NCBI GenBank assembly: GCA_035939775.1
Contig: DASZFO010000123.1
Span: forward strand, 1 to 63,992
Origin: Pirellulales bacterium
GTDB taxonomy: Bacteria > Planctomycetota > Planctomycetia > Pirellulales > DATAWG01
DNA: 63,992 bases
Reading direction: 5' to 3'
Shown here: positions 9,943 through 18,064 of the stretch, one piece after another
How positions within the stretch are numbered: position 1 is the stretch's first letter
Layout of the letters: every line of letters starts with the position of its first letter
The notes under the pieces: model-generated
Seen by the model: only the letters and a program-made list of their open reading frames with translations
What the model was told of the DNA's origin: nothing
The model's database searches: none
Made by a program: the position numbers and the translations under genes

Positions 9943-9979
9943 CAAACGGCCTGTGGGGCCAATAACCGCCCGCCAAATC

Positions 9980-10024
9980 GAGCGGCCGCTCCGGGATGTA
10001 TTCATCTCGGAGCGGCGCTCTTTT
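9980..10024 (+). terminator. Intrinsic terminator of the DUF4142 gene
   Basis: The stem GCCGCTCCG (9985-9993) pairs with CGGAGCGGC (10008-10016) and is extended by GAGC/GCTC with one bulged G. It is followed by TTTT at 10021-10024. It lies 37 bases after the DUF4142 stop in the right orientation. Confidence 0.8.
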
Positions 10025-10032
10025 GCGCTCGC

Positions 10033-10131
10033 GGGACTGTCCCCCTTTGCGCGGGCACCGTCGCCGCGATGGTCGGCGGAGCAAAACGGAGACTGTCCCG
10101 TTTGCTAGGCGGTTCTCTATTAGGCTCTAAC
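10033..10131. repeat. GGGGACAGTCCCC-type element, subtype A, degraded copy
   Basis: Two GGGACTGTCCC-like palindromes flank a centre containing GCCGCGATGGTCGGCGGAGC. This centre is the reverse complement, with one change, of the centre of the element at 35230-35349, so the copies lie in opposite orientation. The right outer arm (GGCGGTTCTCTATTAGGCTC, 10108-10127) matches the arm of the 60393 copy. The left arm is hardly recognisable, so this looks like an older or truncated copy. Confidence 0.75.
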
Positions 10132-10775
10132 CAAGGCAGGACTGGTGGCGGGTTCGCGTGGTCACCACGACTTCCCACTGAACTGACCCAAGAACCGGTG
10201 GTTTTGTGTGAGAACGCAAAGAATAACGGATTCTTCCCACGAGTTCGTGCAAACGACGGCGGATTGGCCGACCGTGTTTCAACGGCGGTCGATCCGAGCG
10301 ACGTAGTTTCGCGCCCTCGGTGGTTCGAACCGACGGGCCGGATCCCCCAAAAACAGGAGCGGTTGGCGTTAACGACGGCTCAAATCCCGTCGTCTCGGCT
10401 TCTTTGAGAAAAAAGCTATTCGGCCAAAACGTCGAAGGGCTTTCTTCCTTGATTTTCTGGCTCTTTTAGCACATCGAGCATAGTTCAACCCGATTTGATC
10501 TGACGTAGTGGCGTTCTTGCGCGTTCGCCGCAGCCCAAATCGGACTTCCCTCTTTCGACGGTTCAAACGGCTTGGAACTGGTAGCTAACGCATCTTGGGC
10601 CATATATAATCGCTGTCAATTGCATTGCCGGATGTTCGTAGCGACGTGCGTTGGCTAGCTCGGTAATTCATCGTCGCGGCTCGGCGAAATGTCACGCGGA
10701 AGAATCTGGGGCCAACAAGGTGCGACACAAACCGGCCCGGTGACGTCGCATTCACACAGCGAGGATGAGTACTCC
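10132..10775. other. Intergenic region upstream of the sulfatase gene
   Basis: About 640 bases without a convincing gene. A minus-strand frame at 10369-10566 would encode a 65-residue peptide with an extreme share of Arg and Lys and no known family; I regard it as non-coding. Two tRNA-like T-arm sequences (GGTTCGAACC near 10322 and CTCAAATC near 10379) were examined, but no cloverleaf can be built around either. The 3' part must contain the sulfatase promoter. Confidence 0.45.
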
Positions 10776-13196
10776 ATGAAGCGAACAACGACCGCGTTGG
10801 TAATTCCGGTCTTGGCGTGCGGTGTCCTGCTCGGCTGGCTCACCGCCGACGGGGGGCCGGCGTCGCTCTTGGCCCAGGACAGGCAACCGCCCCAAGGATC
10901 GACGGTCCTGCCCTTCCCGCCCACGCCGTCCGCGTCGACGGCCGGGCTGACAATGAAGGACTCGAACTACAAGAAGCGCGTTGAGCCAAAGCACCTGGCT
11001 GCGGATGCGCCCAACATTCTCATCATCCTCATGGACGATGTCGGCCCGGGACAGGCCTCGACGTATGGCGGCGAAATCAACACGCCGACGCTCACCCGCG
11101 TCGCGCGGATGGGCATCTCCTACAACCGTTTTCACTCCACGGCGATGTGCTCTCCCACGCGCGCGGCGCTTCTCACGGGGCGCAATCACACGCGCGTCTG
11201 CAATGGCCAGATTGCCGAACTGGCCAACGACTTTGACGGTTTTAGCGGCAGCATCCCGAAGTCGGCGGCGACCGTGGCCGAAGTGCTCAAGGATTATGGC
11301 TACAACACCGCGGCCTGGGGCAAATGGCACAACACGCCCGCCCAATTGACGACATCGAAAGGCCCATTCGATTACTGGCCCACCGGCTATGGCTTCGAGT
11401 ATTTCTACGGCTTCCTTGCGGGAGAGGCGTCGCAGTACGAGCCGCGTCTGGTGCGAAACACTACCGTGTTGGACCCGCACACATATGAGCACCCGGGTTA
11501 TCATCTCTCCGACGACATTGCCACCGACGCCATCAAATGGCTGCGCGAACAGCAGGCCTTCACGCCCGACAAGCCGTTCTTCATGTATTGGGCTCCGGGG
11601 GCGGCGCACGGCCCACACCAAGTCCCTAAGGAGTGGGCCGACAAATACAAGGGCAAGTTCGACGACGGCTGGGACAAATATCGCGAGCGCGTCTTCATCA
11701 GTGCCAAGGCGAAGGGTTGGATTCCGCAGAATGCGCAGGACACTCCGCGCGCCAAGACAATGGCTTCCTGGGACTCCATTCCCGAAGCGGAAAAGCCTTT
11801 CCAGCGCCGCCTGATGGAAGTCTACGCTGGCTTTGCCGAACACGCCGACTACCATGCCGGCCGCGTCATTGATGAAATCGAAAAGGAAGGGAAACTGAAC
11901 AACACGCTCATCTTCTACATCTGGGGCGACAACGGCGCGTCGGCTGAAGGTCAGGACGGCACGATCTCCGAACTGCTCGCACAGAACGGTATTCCAAGCA
12001 CGATTCAGCAGCATATCAAGGCGCTGAACGAACTTGGCGGGCTCGAAGCGCTCGGCTCGGCGAAGACCGAAAACATGTACCACGCCGGGTGGGCCTGGGC
12101 CGGTGGCACGCCTTACAAGTCCACCAAACTCGTCGCCGCGCATTTCGGTGGCACGCGCCAGCCGATGGCCGTTTCGTGGCCGGCAAAGATCAAGCACGAC
12201 GACACTCCGCGCCCGCAGTTCCATCATGTCATCGATATCGTGCCGACGATCTACGATGTGGTGGGCATTACCCCACCGCGCGTGGTCAATGGAATCGATC
12301 AAATGTCAATGGATGGCGTCAGCATGGCCTACACTTTCGCCGATGCGAAAGCCAAGGGCCGCAAGACGACGCAGTTCTTCGACATCATGGGCAGCCGTGG
12401 CGTCTATCACGACGGTTGGTATGCCTGCACTTTCGGACCGCGCATTCCGTGGGTGTCGGGATTGCCCAAGGGCATCGCCACCTGGAACCCGGAGAACGAC
12501 GTGTGGGAGCTTTACAACCTCGATGACGACTGGTCGCAAGCGGACGACCTCGCCGAGAAGATGCCGGAGCGGGTCGCCTACATGAAGAACCTCTTCCTAA
12601 TTGAGTCGGCGAAGAACCAGAATTTGCCCATCGGCGGCGGTCTGTGGACGGCAGTGTTTCATCCGGAAGACGCGCCCTCCACACCCTATACCGAATGGAC
12701 GTTCAGCGGACCGATCGTTGGGATGCCGGAGTTCGCCGCGCCGAAGCTCGGGAAACTCGACAACACCGTCAGCATGAAAGTCGAGGTGCCCGCGAACGCC
12801 AACGGAGTGCTCTACGCCCTCGGCGGATTTTCCGGCGGCCTGTCCTGCTACGTGAAGGACGGCGTGCTGTGCTACGAATACAATCTGTTCGAGATTGACC
12901 GGACGCATATCAAGGCGAAAAGCAAGCTGCCGGCTGGCAAGGTGCGGATTGAAGTCGAGTCGAAGCTCGCCGCGCCACACCGAGGCGCCCCGCTGGACGT
13001 GACGCTGAAGGTGGATGGCAAGGTCGTGGCGCAAGGTCGGGTGCCGATCACGGCCGCTCTCGCCTTCACCGCCAACGACTGCCTCGACATCGGCAGCGAC
13101 CTTGGCTCGCCTGTGTCGATCGACTATTTCGACCAGGCGCCGTTCGCCTTCAATGGGAAGATCGTCACGACGAAGATCATGTATCCAAAAAAATAG
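10776..13196 (+). CDS. Exported arylsulfatase (type I, formylglycine-dependent)
   Basis: An 806-residue secreted sulfatase that should hydrolyse sulfate esters, probably of sulfated polysaccharides. The N-terminal signal is MKRTTTALVIPVLACGVLLG. The core begins PNILIILMDDVG with metal ligands Asp87 and Asp88. The signature CSPTRAALLTGR places the formylglycine cysteine at residue 125. Further family segments are GKWHNTP, YHAGRVIDEI and WGDNGASAEG. The C-terminal 200 residues form an added beta-rich domain typical of large AtsA-like sulfatases. Maturation needs a formylglycine-generating enzyme, not seen here. The ATG at 10776 is preferred over 10689 because it begins the signal peptide. Confidence 0.94.
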   Translation: MKRTTTALVIPVLACGVLLGWLTADGGPASLLAQDRQPPQGSTVLPFPPTPSASTAGLTMKDSNYKKRVEPKHLAADAPNILIILMDDVGPGQASTYGGEINTPTLTRVARMGISYNRFHSTAMCSPTRAALLTGRNHTRVCNGQIAELANDFDGFSGSIPKSAATVAEVLKDYGYNTAAWGKWHNTPAQLTTSKGPFDYWPTGYGFEYFYGFLAGEASQYEPRLVRNTTVLDPHTYEHPGYHLSDDIATDAIKWLREQQAFTPDKPFFMYWAPGAAHGPHQVPKEWADKYKGKFDDGWDKYRERVFISAKAKGWIPQNAQDTPRAKTMASWDSIPEAEKPFQRRLMEVYAGFAEHADYHAGRVIDEIEKEGKLNNTLIFYIWGDNGASAEGQDGTISELLAQNGIPSTIQQHIKALNELGGLEALGSAKTENMYHAGWAWAGGTPYKSTKLVAAHFGGTRQPMAVSWPAKIKHDDTPRPQFHHVIDIVPTIYDVVGITPPRVVNGIDQMSMDGVSMAYTFADAKAKGRKTTQFFDIMGSRGVYHDGWYACTFGPRIPWVSGLPKGIATWNPENDVWELYNLDDDWSQADDLAEKMPERVAYMKNLFLIESAKNQNLPIGGGLWTAVFHPEDAPSTPYTEWTFSGPIVGMPEFAAPKLGKLDNTVSMKVEVPANANGVLYALGGFSGGLSCYVKDGVLCYEYNLFEIDRTHIKAKSKLPAGKVRIEVESKLAAPHRGAPLDVTLKVDGKVVAQGRVPITAALAFTANDCLDIGSDLGSPVSIDYFDQAPFAFNGKIVTTKIMYPKK

Positions 13197-13403
13197 GCCC
13201 GGTTTGCCCTTGCGAGCCGTCGCAAGACGGCAGGTGCGACGGGGGGTGTCGTGGACATCGGATTTCGCGCGCGACGCGTAGGCGTTTGGTTCGTCGCCGG
13301 ATGGCCTTTTACTGACTCCGCACGACGCCACTGTGCGCACGATCCGACAGACGCGCGCACGCCGTGCGGTGTAGACTTCGGCGACACTGTCGAATCGCGG
13401 TCC

Positions 13404-14267
13404 CTAGGCCGCCCCGTATTTCTTGAACCATTCGAGCATTCGCTGCCAGCCGTCTTGGGCAGCCGCTTGGTTGTAGCTAGGGCGATAATCGGCGTTGAAG
13501 CCGTGGTCAGCGTCCGGATAGACGTGGATTTCCGTCGGCTCCTTCGACTCCTTCAGCGCCGAGCGCATCTTCTCGATGCTGTCGGCGGTGATGCCCTTGT
13601 CCTTGCCGCCGTACAGGCCGAGCACGGGCGCCTTGAGCGACCCAGCCATATCGATCGGGTTCTTCGGGTGGAGGTCGTCGGCTTGCCCGACAAGCCGGCC
13701 GTACCAAGCTGCGCCGGCCTTGAGGTTCGGATTATGGGCGGCATAGAGCCACACGATTCGCCCGCCCCAACAAAACCCCGTGATCGCTAACTTGCCGACG
13801 TCGCCCTTGCCGGACTCCTTGGCCCATGCCACCGCCGAATCGAGATCGGACATGACCTGCGCATCGGGCACTTTGGAAACCACGTCCTTGATGATCTTCT
13901 GAAAGTCGCTGACCTTCGATACGTCTCCCTGCCGCGCATACAACTCCGGCGCGATTGACAAATAGCCGAGTTTTGCCAGTCGGCGGCAAAGATCCTTGAT
14001 ATGCTCATGGACGCCGAAGATTTCCTGCACGACGAGCACGACGGGAAACGGACCTCCCTTATTTGGCATCGCCCGATAAGCCGGGATTTGTCCATCCGGG
14101 ACCGGGATTTTCACCTCGCCCGCTTCGAGACCGGCCGAATCGGTTGTGATGGTCTCGGCCGAAATCGGCTGCACCGCCAGGGCAAAGCCGGTGGCCAGCG
14201 TCGTAACCACGAATTCGCGTCGCGAGAAATCACTCTTCGTCAAAAAGCTACGTGCGTCGTCGTGCAT
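13404..14267 (-). CDS. Tat-exported dienelactone hydrolase family protein
   Basis: A 287-residue alpha/beta hydrolase. The N-terminus [17 protein letters not shown] is a twin-arginine signal, so the folded protein should be exported by the Tat system (a tatC gene lies at 33.7-35.1 kb). The mature domain has the dienelactone hydrolase triad: Cys166 in GFCWGGR, Asp223 in GGKDKG and His255 in DADHGFN, plus [15 protein letters not shown] near the N-terminus. Family members cleave dienelactones or related esters; the substrate here is unknown. Planctomycete genomes commonly carry exported members. It is convergent with the sulfatase and divergent from the HlyD operon. Confidence 0.9.
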   Translation of the reverse strand: MHDDARSFLTKSDFSRREFVVTTLATGFALAVQPISAETITTDSAGLEAGEVKIPVPDGQIPAYRAMPNKGGPFPVVLVVQEIFGVHEHIKDLCRRLAKLGYLSIAPELYARQGDVSKVSDFQKIIKDVVSKVPDAQVMSDLDSAVAWAKESGKGDVGKLAITGFCWGGRIVWLYAAHNPNLKAGAAWYGRLVGQADDLHPKNPIDMAGSLKAPVLGLYGGKDKGITADSIEKMRSALKESKEPTEIHVYPDADHGFNADYRPSYNQAAAQDGWQRMLEWFKKYGAA

Positions 14268-14448
14268 GATCCGGTCCTCCTATCAGTTGATGGCTTGGGC
14301 ATTGAAGCGAGCAAAACGAGACCCGACGGGAACAACGTGCGCATGATACTGAAACCATCGGCCGCTGTCCAAGTTCCGATGCTGGATCGCGGCCTCCCGA
14401 TGAGTCGGAATTGACGCCCGGTGCTCGGCCCTATCTAATCAAGCGAGT

Positions 14449-15711
14449 ATGGCAACCGAAACGAAGACCGACCGCGATCCAGTTCCGCCGACCGAACGCG
14501 TGGCGCAGCCCGTGCAGTCGTCCGGCGGTCATCATGCTGCCGCAGGGCGACGCGCCGCCGATGGCAGTTTGCTATCCGACCGCGTGAAATCGCTGCAACT
14601 GCCCGCGAATGTCACCGCCGGCCGCTTCCGCTGGCGGTCGCTCATCAAATGGCTGGTTGTACTGGTCGTCATCGGCGGCGCGATCGTCGCCGGCCAGCGA
14701 ATTCTCGGCGGCGGCAAGACCGACGATGCTAAATCGGCCCCCGTCTCCCAAGCGGCTGCGCAATCCGCCGGCCAACCTGGTGCGACGGCGCCGGATCCCG
14801 CTGCGGGGGACGTCGTCCTCGAATCCAAGGGCTACATCATTCCCGTCCACGAGATCCTCGTCAGCCCGAAGATCTCGGGAATGATCGAGAAGCTCGACAT
14901 CATCGAAGGCCAGCATGTAGAGCAAGGAAAGGTGCTGGCGGTATTGGAGAGCGTCGATTACAAGGCCGACATGGATCATTGGCAGGCAATGCTCGACAGC
15001 GCCAAGCAGCGGCTCTTGGAACTGGAGCACGGCAGTCGGCCGGAGGAGATTGAAGAGGCCCGCAACGACGCGGCCGAAGCGAAAGAGCAGCTCACCCAGT
15101 TGAAGTCAACCTGGGAGCGAACCAAGCGATTGCACGACACGGGCACTCGGGTGGTGACCGACAACGAATACGAAATCTCGGAGAGCGCGTATCTGGCGAT
15201 GGTACGGCGCGTCGAGCGATTGACAAGCGCTTACAACCTGATGAAGCTCGGCCCGCGGGTCGAGAAAATCGATGCGGCCCGCGCCGACGTCGCGCTCGCT
15301 CAGGCCGACTACGACAAAGCTAAATGGCGATTCGACAATTGCATCGTTCGCGCGCCCGTCTCGGGCACGGTCCTCAAGAAGAACGCCGAGGAGGGGAACA
15401 TCGTCAACCCGATCGTGTTCAATGGCTCCTACAGCATCTGCACGATGGCGAACCTCGCCGATCTGGAAGTGGACCTGACCATTCAGGAGCGCGACATCTC
15501 GAACGTATTCGTCAACCAGCGCTGTAAGGTCCACACCGACGCCTATCCCGATCGCATTTGCGACGGCTTCGTGTCGCGGCTGATGCCGACAGCCGATCGG
15601 GCCAAGGGAGCGATCCCCGTGCGCGTGAAGCTCAAGATCCCGCCCGAGGAGGAAGGCGTCTATCTCAAGCCCGAGATGGGCGCGGTCGTGTCGTTTTACA
15701 AGAAGGGCTGA
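14449..15711 (+). CDS. HlyD-type periplasmic adaptor subunit of an ABC exporter
   Basis: A 420-residue membrane-fusion protein. A charged, disordered N-terminus of about 60 residues precedes one membrane helix (WLVVLVVIGGAIVAGQ). Then come the first biotinyl-lipoyl half (GQHVEQGKVLAVLES), a helical hairpin with the conserved segment GSRPEEIEEARND, the second lipoyl half (FDNCIVRAPVSGTVLKK) and a beta-barrel region with IQERDISNVFVNQRCKV. It is the first gene of a four-gene operon with an ABC ATPase and two permeases. This matches DevBCA/MacAB-like exporters, where the adaptor bridges inner membrane and envelope. Confidence 0.92.
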   Translation: MATETKTDRDPVPPTERVAQPVQSSGGHHAAAGRRAADGSLLSDRVKSLQLPANVTAGRFRWRSLIKWLVVLVVIGGAIVAGQRILGGGKTDDAKSAPVSQAAAQSAGQPGATAPDPAAGDVVLESKGYIIPVHEILVSPKISGMIEKLDIIEGQHVEQGKVLAVLESVDYKADMDHWQAMLDSAKQRLLELEHGSRPEEIEEARNDAAEAKEQLTQLKSTWERTKRLHDTGTRVVTDNEYEISESAYLAMVRRVERLTSAYNLMKLGPRVEKIDAARADVALAQADYDKAKWRFDNCIVRAPVSGTVLKKNAEEGNIVNPIVFNGSYSICTMANLADLEVDLTIQERDISNVFVNQRCKVHTDAYPDRICDGFVSRLMPTADRAKGAIPVRVKLKIPPEEEGVYLKPEMGAVVSFYKKG

Positions 15712-15712
15712 G

Positions 15713-15827
15713 GCAAGTACGAAGTGCGAAGTACGAAGTACAAAAACGGAACGCTCGGCCGTCATTACTTCCGGTCGTTCGCTCTTCGAATCATCGTCCA
15801 AATTCGTACTTCGCGCTTCGTGCTTGC
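15713..15827. repeat. Intergenic-filling inverted repeat (GAAGTACGAAGT type)
   Basis: The arms at 15713-15734 and 15806-15827 are reverse complements over 22 bases with two mismatches; the core motif is ACGAAGTGCGAAGTAC. The element begins one base after the HlyD stop and ends directly at the ATG of the ABC ATPase, so it fills the whole spacer and occupies the ribosome-binding-site position. A half-copy of the same motif (GTACTTCGCACTTGGTACTT) lies at 37793-37812, just before moxR. Confidence 0.8.
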
Positions 15828-16535
15828 ATGAATATAGTTCGGGTTAGCGGCGTGCATAAGTTCTTCACGCGCGGGAGCGAGCAGGTCGACGTGCTCAACG
15901 ATCTGACGCTCAGCGTGCCCGACGGCGAGTTCATGGCCCTGATGGGCCCGAGCGGCTCGGGGAAGACTACGCTCTTGAACCTGATCGCCGGGCTCGATCG
16001 GCCGAGTCAGGGAGAGGTTTGGGTCGGCGAGGAGTTGATCTCGCGGATGTCGGAGAGCCAATTGGCCCGCTGGCGCACCCGGCATATCGGCTTCGTGTTT
16101 CAGTTCTATCATTTGCTCTCGGTGCTGAGCGCTTATGAGAACGTCGAGCTGCCATTGCTGTTGCTGCCGATCTCCGCGTCGGCGCGGCGGCGGCAGGTGC
16201 TGACCGCGCTGGAACTTGTCGGCCTCGGCCATCGCATGCACCATCGACCCGGCCAGCTTTCCGGCGGCCAGCAGCAGCGCGTCGGCATCGCACGCGCGAT
16301 TGTTACCGATCCGACCCTGATCGTCGCCGACGAGCCGACCGGCGATCTCGATGCCAAAAGCGCCGAGGAGATTCTCGATCTTCTGACGGAACTGCACACC
16401 ACGCTGCAAAAGACCATCATCCTTGTCACGCACGATATCCGCGCCGCGAATCGCGCTCACCGCATTTTGCACCTGGAAAAGGGTCAACTCGTGGCCGACG
16501 AACCGACCCGGATCATGGCGTCGCTGGCGCCGTGA
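15828..16535 (+). CDS. ABC transporter ATP-binding protein (MacB/LolD type)
   Basis: A 235-residue ATPase. Walker A is GPSGSGKTT near residue 40, the Q-loop is FVFQFYHLL, the signature is LSGGQQQR near 143, Walker B with catalytic Glu is [12 protein letters not shown] near 164, and the switch His is in LVTHDIR. These match the MacB/LolD branch, which powers FtsX-like permeases. The frame is open upstream from 15558 but this part overlaps the HlyD gene and repeat; the ATG at 15828 gives the normal N-terminus [13 protein letters not shown]. It has no Shine-Dalgarno sequence because a repeat abuts the start, so translation may depend on upstream ribosomes. Confidence 0.94.
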   Translation: MNIVRVSGVHKFFTRGSEQVDVLNDLTLSVPDGEFMALMGPSGSGKTTLLNLIAGLDRPSQGEVWVGEELISRMSESQLARWRTRHIGFVFQFYHLLSVLSAYENVELPLLLLPISASARRRQVLTALELVGLGHRMHHRPGQLSGGQQQRVGIARAIVTDPTLIVADEPTGDLDAKSAEEILDLLTELHTTLQKTIILVTHDIRAANRAHRILHLEKGQLVADEPTRIMASLAP

Positions 16536-16604
16536 CGGTTTGCGAGTGGCGACTTGCAAGTGATCGGTGAGACTGGGCGACCGCGGCGAGGCCTCGGTAT
16601 TTCT

Positions 16605-16637
16605 CCCTCTCCCTCTGGGAGAGGGCCGGGGTGAGGG
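16605..16637. repeat. Widespread CCCTCTCCC/GGGAGAGGG hairpin repeat
   Basis: A 9-base-pair stem, CCCTCTCCC (16605-16613) with GGGAGAGGG (16617-16625), continues into GCCGGGGTGAGGG. The 20-base core GGGAGAGGGCCGGGGTGAGG recurs in reverse orientation at about 53868-53887. It lies between the ABC ATPase stop and the first permease start. Confidence 0.8.
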
Positions 16638-16660
16638 GCTGCATCGCCGTTGGCTTAACT

Positions 16661-17908
16661 ATGCAATTCATCCGCCTCATCCTGAAAAACCTTCGCCGCA
16701 ACCTGCTGCGAACAACGCTGACCTCGCTCGGCACGATATTGCTCGTGTTCGTGGTGACGCTGGTCTGGTCGATCCTCTCGTTTCTCGATCAGGCGACGGC
16801 CGAGAAGAGCAACAACTTCAAGGCGATCATCACCGAGCGCTGGCAAATCCCCAGCCGGATGCCATTCGCCTATGCCGCGGCGCTCGCCGACGGCGGCGCG
16901 CGGCATCCCGAAGACGTCCGCCCGCTGGATTCGATGAGCTGGCAGTTCTACGGCGGCACGGTCGATCCGGGGAAGATGACTCGCGAGAGCATGATGTTCG
17001 CCTTTGCTCTCGAACCGAAGAAGCTGGCCACGATGATGGACGACCTCGATTCGCTTCCGCCCCCCGAGGCCCGCGAGTTGCAGGAGAACATCAAGAAGCT
17101 CGAGACGAACAAGCGCGGGATCATCATCGGCAGCGAGCGATTGACGGCGCTCAATAAGCGCGTCGGCGAGCGGGTCAAGATCTTCAGCATGAATTACAAG
17201 GACATCGATCTGGAGTTCGACATCGTCGGCACGTTTCCCGACGGCCGTTACAATCAAACGGCCGCGATGAATCGCGACTACCTAAACGACGCGATCGACG
17301 ACTATCCGCGGACCCACGCCGGCCAGCGGCATGCAATGGCCGACAACAGCCTGAATCTCGTCTGGCTCCGCGTGGCCGATTCGAATTCATTCCAACGGAT
17401 TGCCGGTCAGATCATGGCATCGCCAAATTTCACGAGCCCGGCCGTGAAGTGCGAGACGGCATCGTCGGGCATCGCTTCGTTTCTCGATGCGTACAAGGAC
17501 CTGATCTGGGGCATGCGCTGGCTCCTTTCGCCGGCCATCTTGTTCACGCTATCGCTGATCCTGGCCAATGCGATCAGTATCAATGTGCGCGAGCGGCGAA
17601 TGGAGGTGGCCGTGTTCAAAGTGCTTGGCTTCCGGCCGGGGCACATCCTGGCGCTGGTGATCGGCGAGGCGGTGACGATCGGCGCGCTTTCGGGCTTGAC
17701 GAGTGCCGCCGCGACTTACTTTGTAATCAATAAGGGGCTCGGCGGGCTGAAATTCCCGATCGCCTTTTTCCCAGCGTTTCTCATCCCGATCGAAGCGATC
17801 TGGTGGGGTTTGGCGATCGGGGCGTTCACGTCGCTAGCCGGTAGCATCCTGCCCGCCTGGACGGCTTGTCGGATCAGAGTGTCGGAGGTGTTTGCGAGAG
17901 TGGCGTGA
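16661..17908 (+). CDS. FtsX/MacB-type ABC permease 1
   Basis: A 415-residue inner-membrane protein. The N-terminus MQFIRLILKNLRRNLLRTTL precedes the first membrane helix (TILLVFVVTLVWSILSFL). A periplasmic MacB-like domain of about 230 residues follows, then three C-terminal helices including SPAILFTLSLILANAISINV and the FtsX motif RERRMEVAVFKVLGFRPGHI. It should form a dimer or heterodimer with the second permease at 18065, powered by the ATPase just upstream. The ATG at 16661 starts the conserved N-terminal helix; the upstream in-frame ATG at 16631 lies in a repeat and is unlikely. Confidence 0.92.
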   Translation: MQFIRLILKNLRRNLLRTTLTSLGTILLVFVVTLVWSILSFLDQATAEKSNNFKAIITERWQIPSRMPFAYAAALADGGARHPEDVRPLDSMSWQFYGGTVDPGKMTRESMMFAFALEPKKLATMMDDLDSLPPPEARELQENIKKLETNKRGIIIGSERLTALNKRVGERVKIFSMNYKDIDLEFDIVGTFPDGRYNQTAAMNRDYLNDAIDDYPRTHAGQRHAMADNSLNLVWLRVADSNSFQRIAGQIMASPNFTSPAVKCETASSGIASFLDAYKDLIWGMRWLLSPAILFTLSLILANAISINVRERRMEVAVFKVLGFRPGHILALVIGEAVTIGALSGLTSAAATYFVINKGLGGLKFPIAFFPAFLIPIEAIWWGLAIGAFTSLAGSILPAWTACRIRVSEVFARVA

Positions 17909-17917
17909 GAATTCCTT

Positions 17918-18051
17918 GTTCCCAGGCTCCAGCCTGGGAACACGATGCCCGGCAGGCTCTGCCTGCCATGCAGTGTCAGTTGACGTCGACCGCCGAGCGA
18001 TCGCGAGGCAGAGCCTCGCAGGCAGTGGGTTCCCAGGCGGAGCCTGGGAAC
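17918..18051. repeat. Nested palindromes (GTTCCCAGGC family)
   Basis: Four palindromes lie in a mirror arrangement between the two permease genes. The outer pair is GTTCCCAGGCT/AGCCTGGGAAC at 17918-17941 and GTTCCCAGGC/GCCTGGGAAC at 18029-18051. The inner pair is GGCAGGC-TCT-GCCTGCC at 17951-17967 and GCGAGGC-AGA-GCCTCGC at 18003-18019. Such palindromes can be mobile REP-like elements and can form strong RNA hairpins in the operon transcript. Confidence 0.85.
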
Positions 18052-18064
18052 GAGAGGATTTCGA

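Noticed and set aside
10310-10405. tRNA-like T-arm sequences (GGTTCGAACC near 10322 and CTCAAATC near 10379)
   Set aside because: Neither can be extended to a D-arm, anticodon arm and matching acceptor stem, on either strand.
10369-10566. Minus-strand frame for a 65-residue Arg/Lys-rich peptide
   Set aside because: Extreme composition, no ribosome binding site, no family; probably a by-product of the base composition.
10752-12302. Long minus-strand frame (516 codons) opposite the sulfatase gene
   Set aside because: No family similarity and fully covered by an intact sulfatase on the plus strand.
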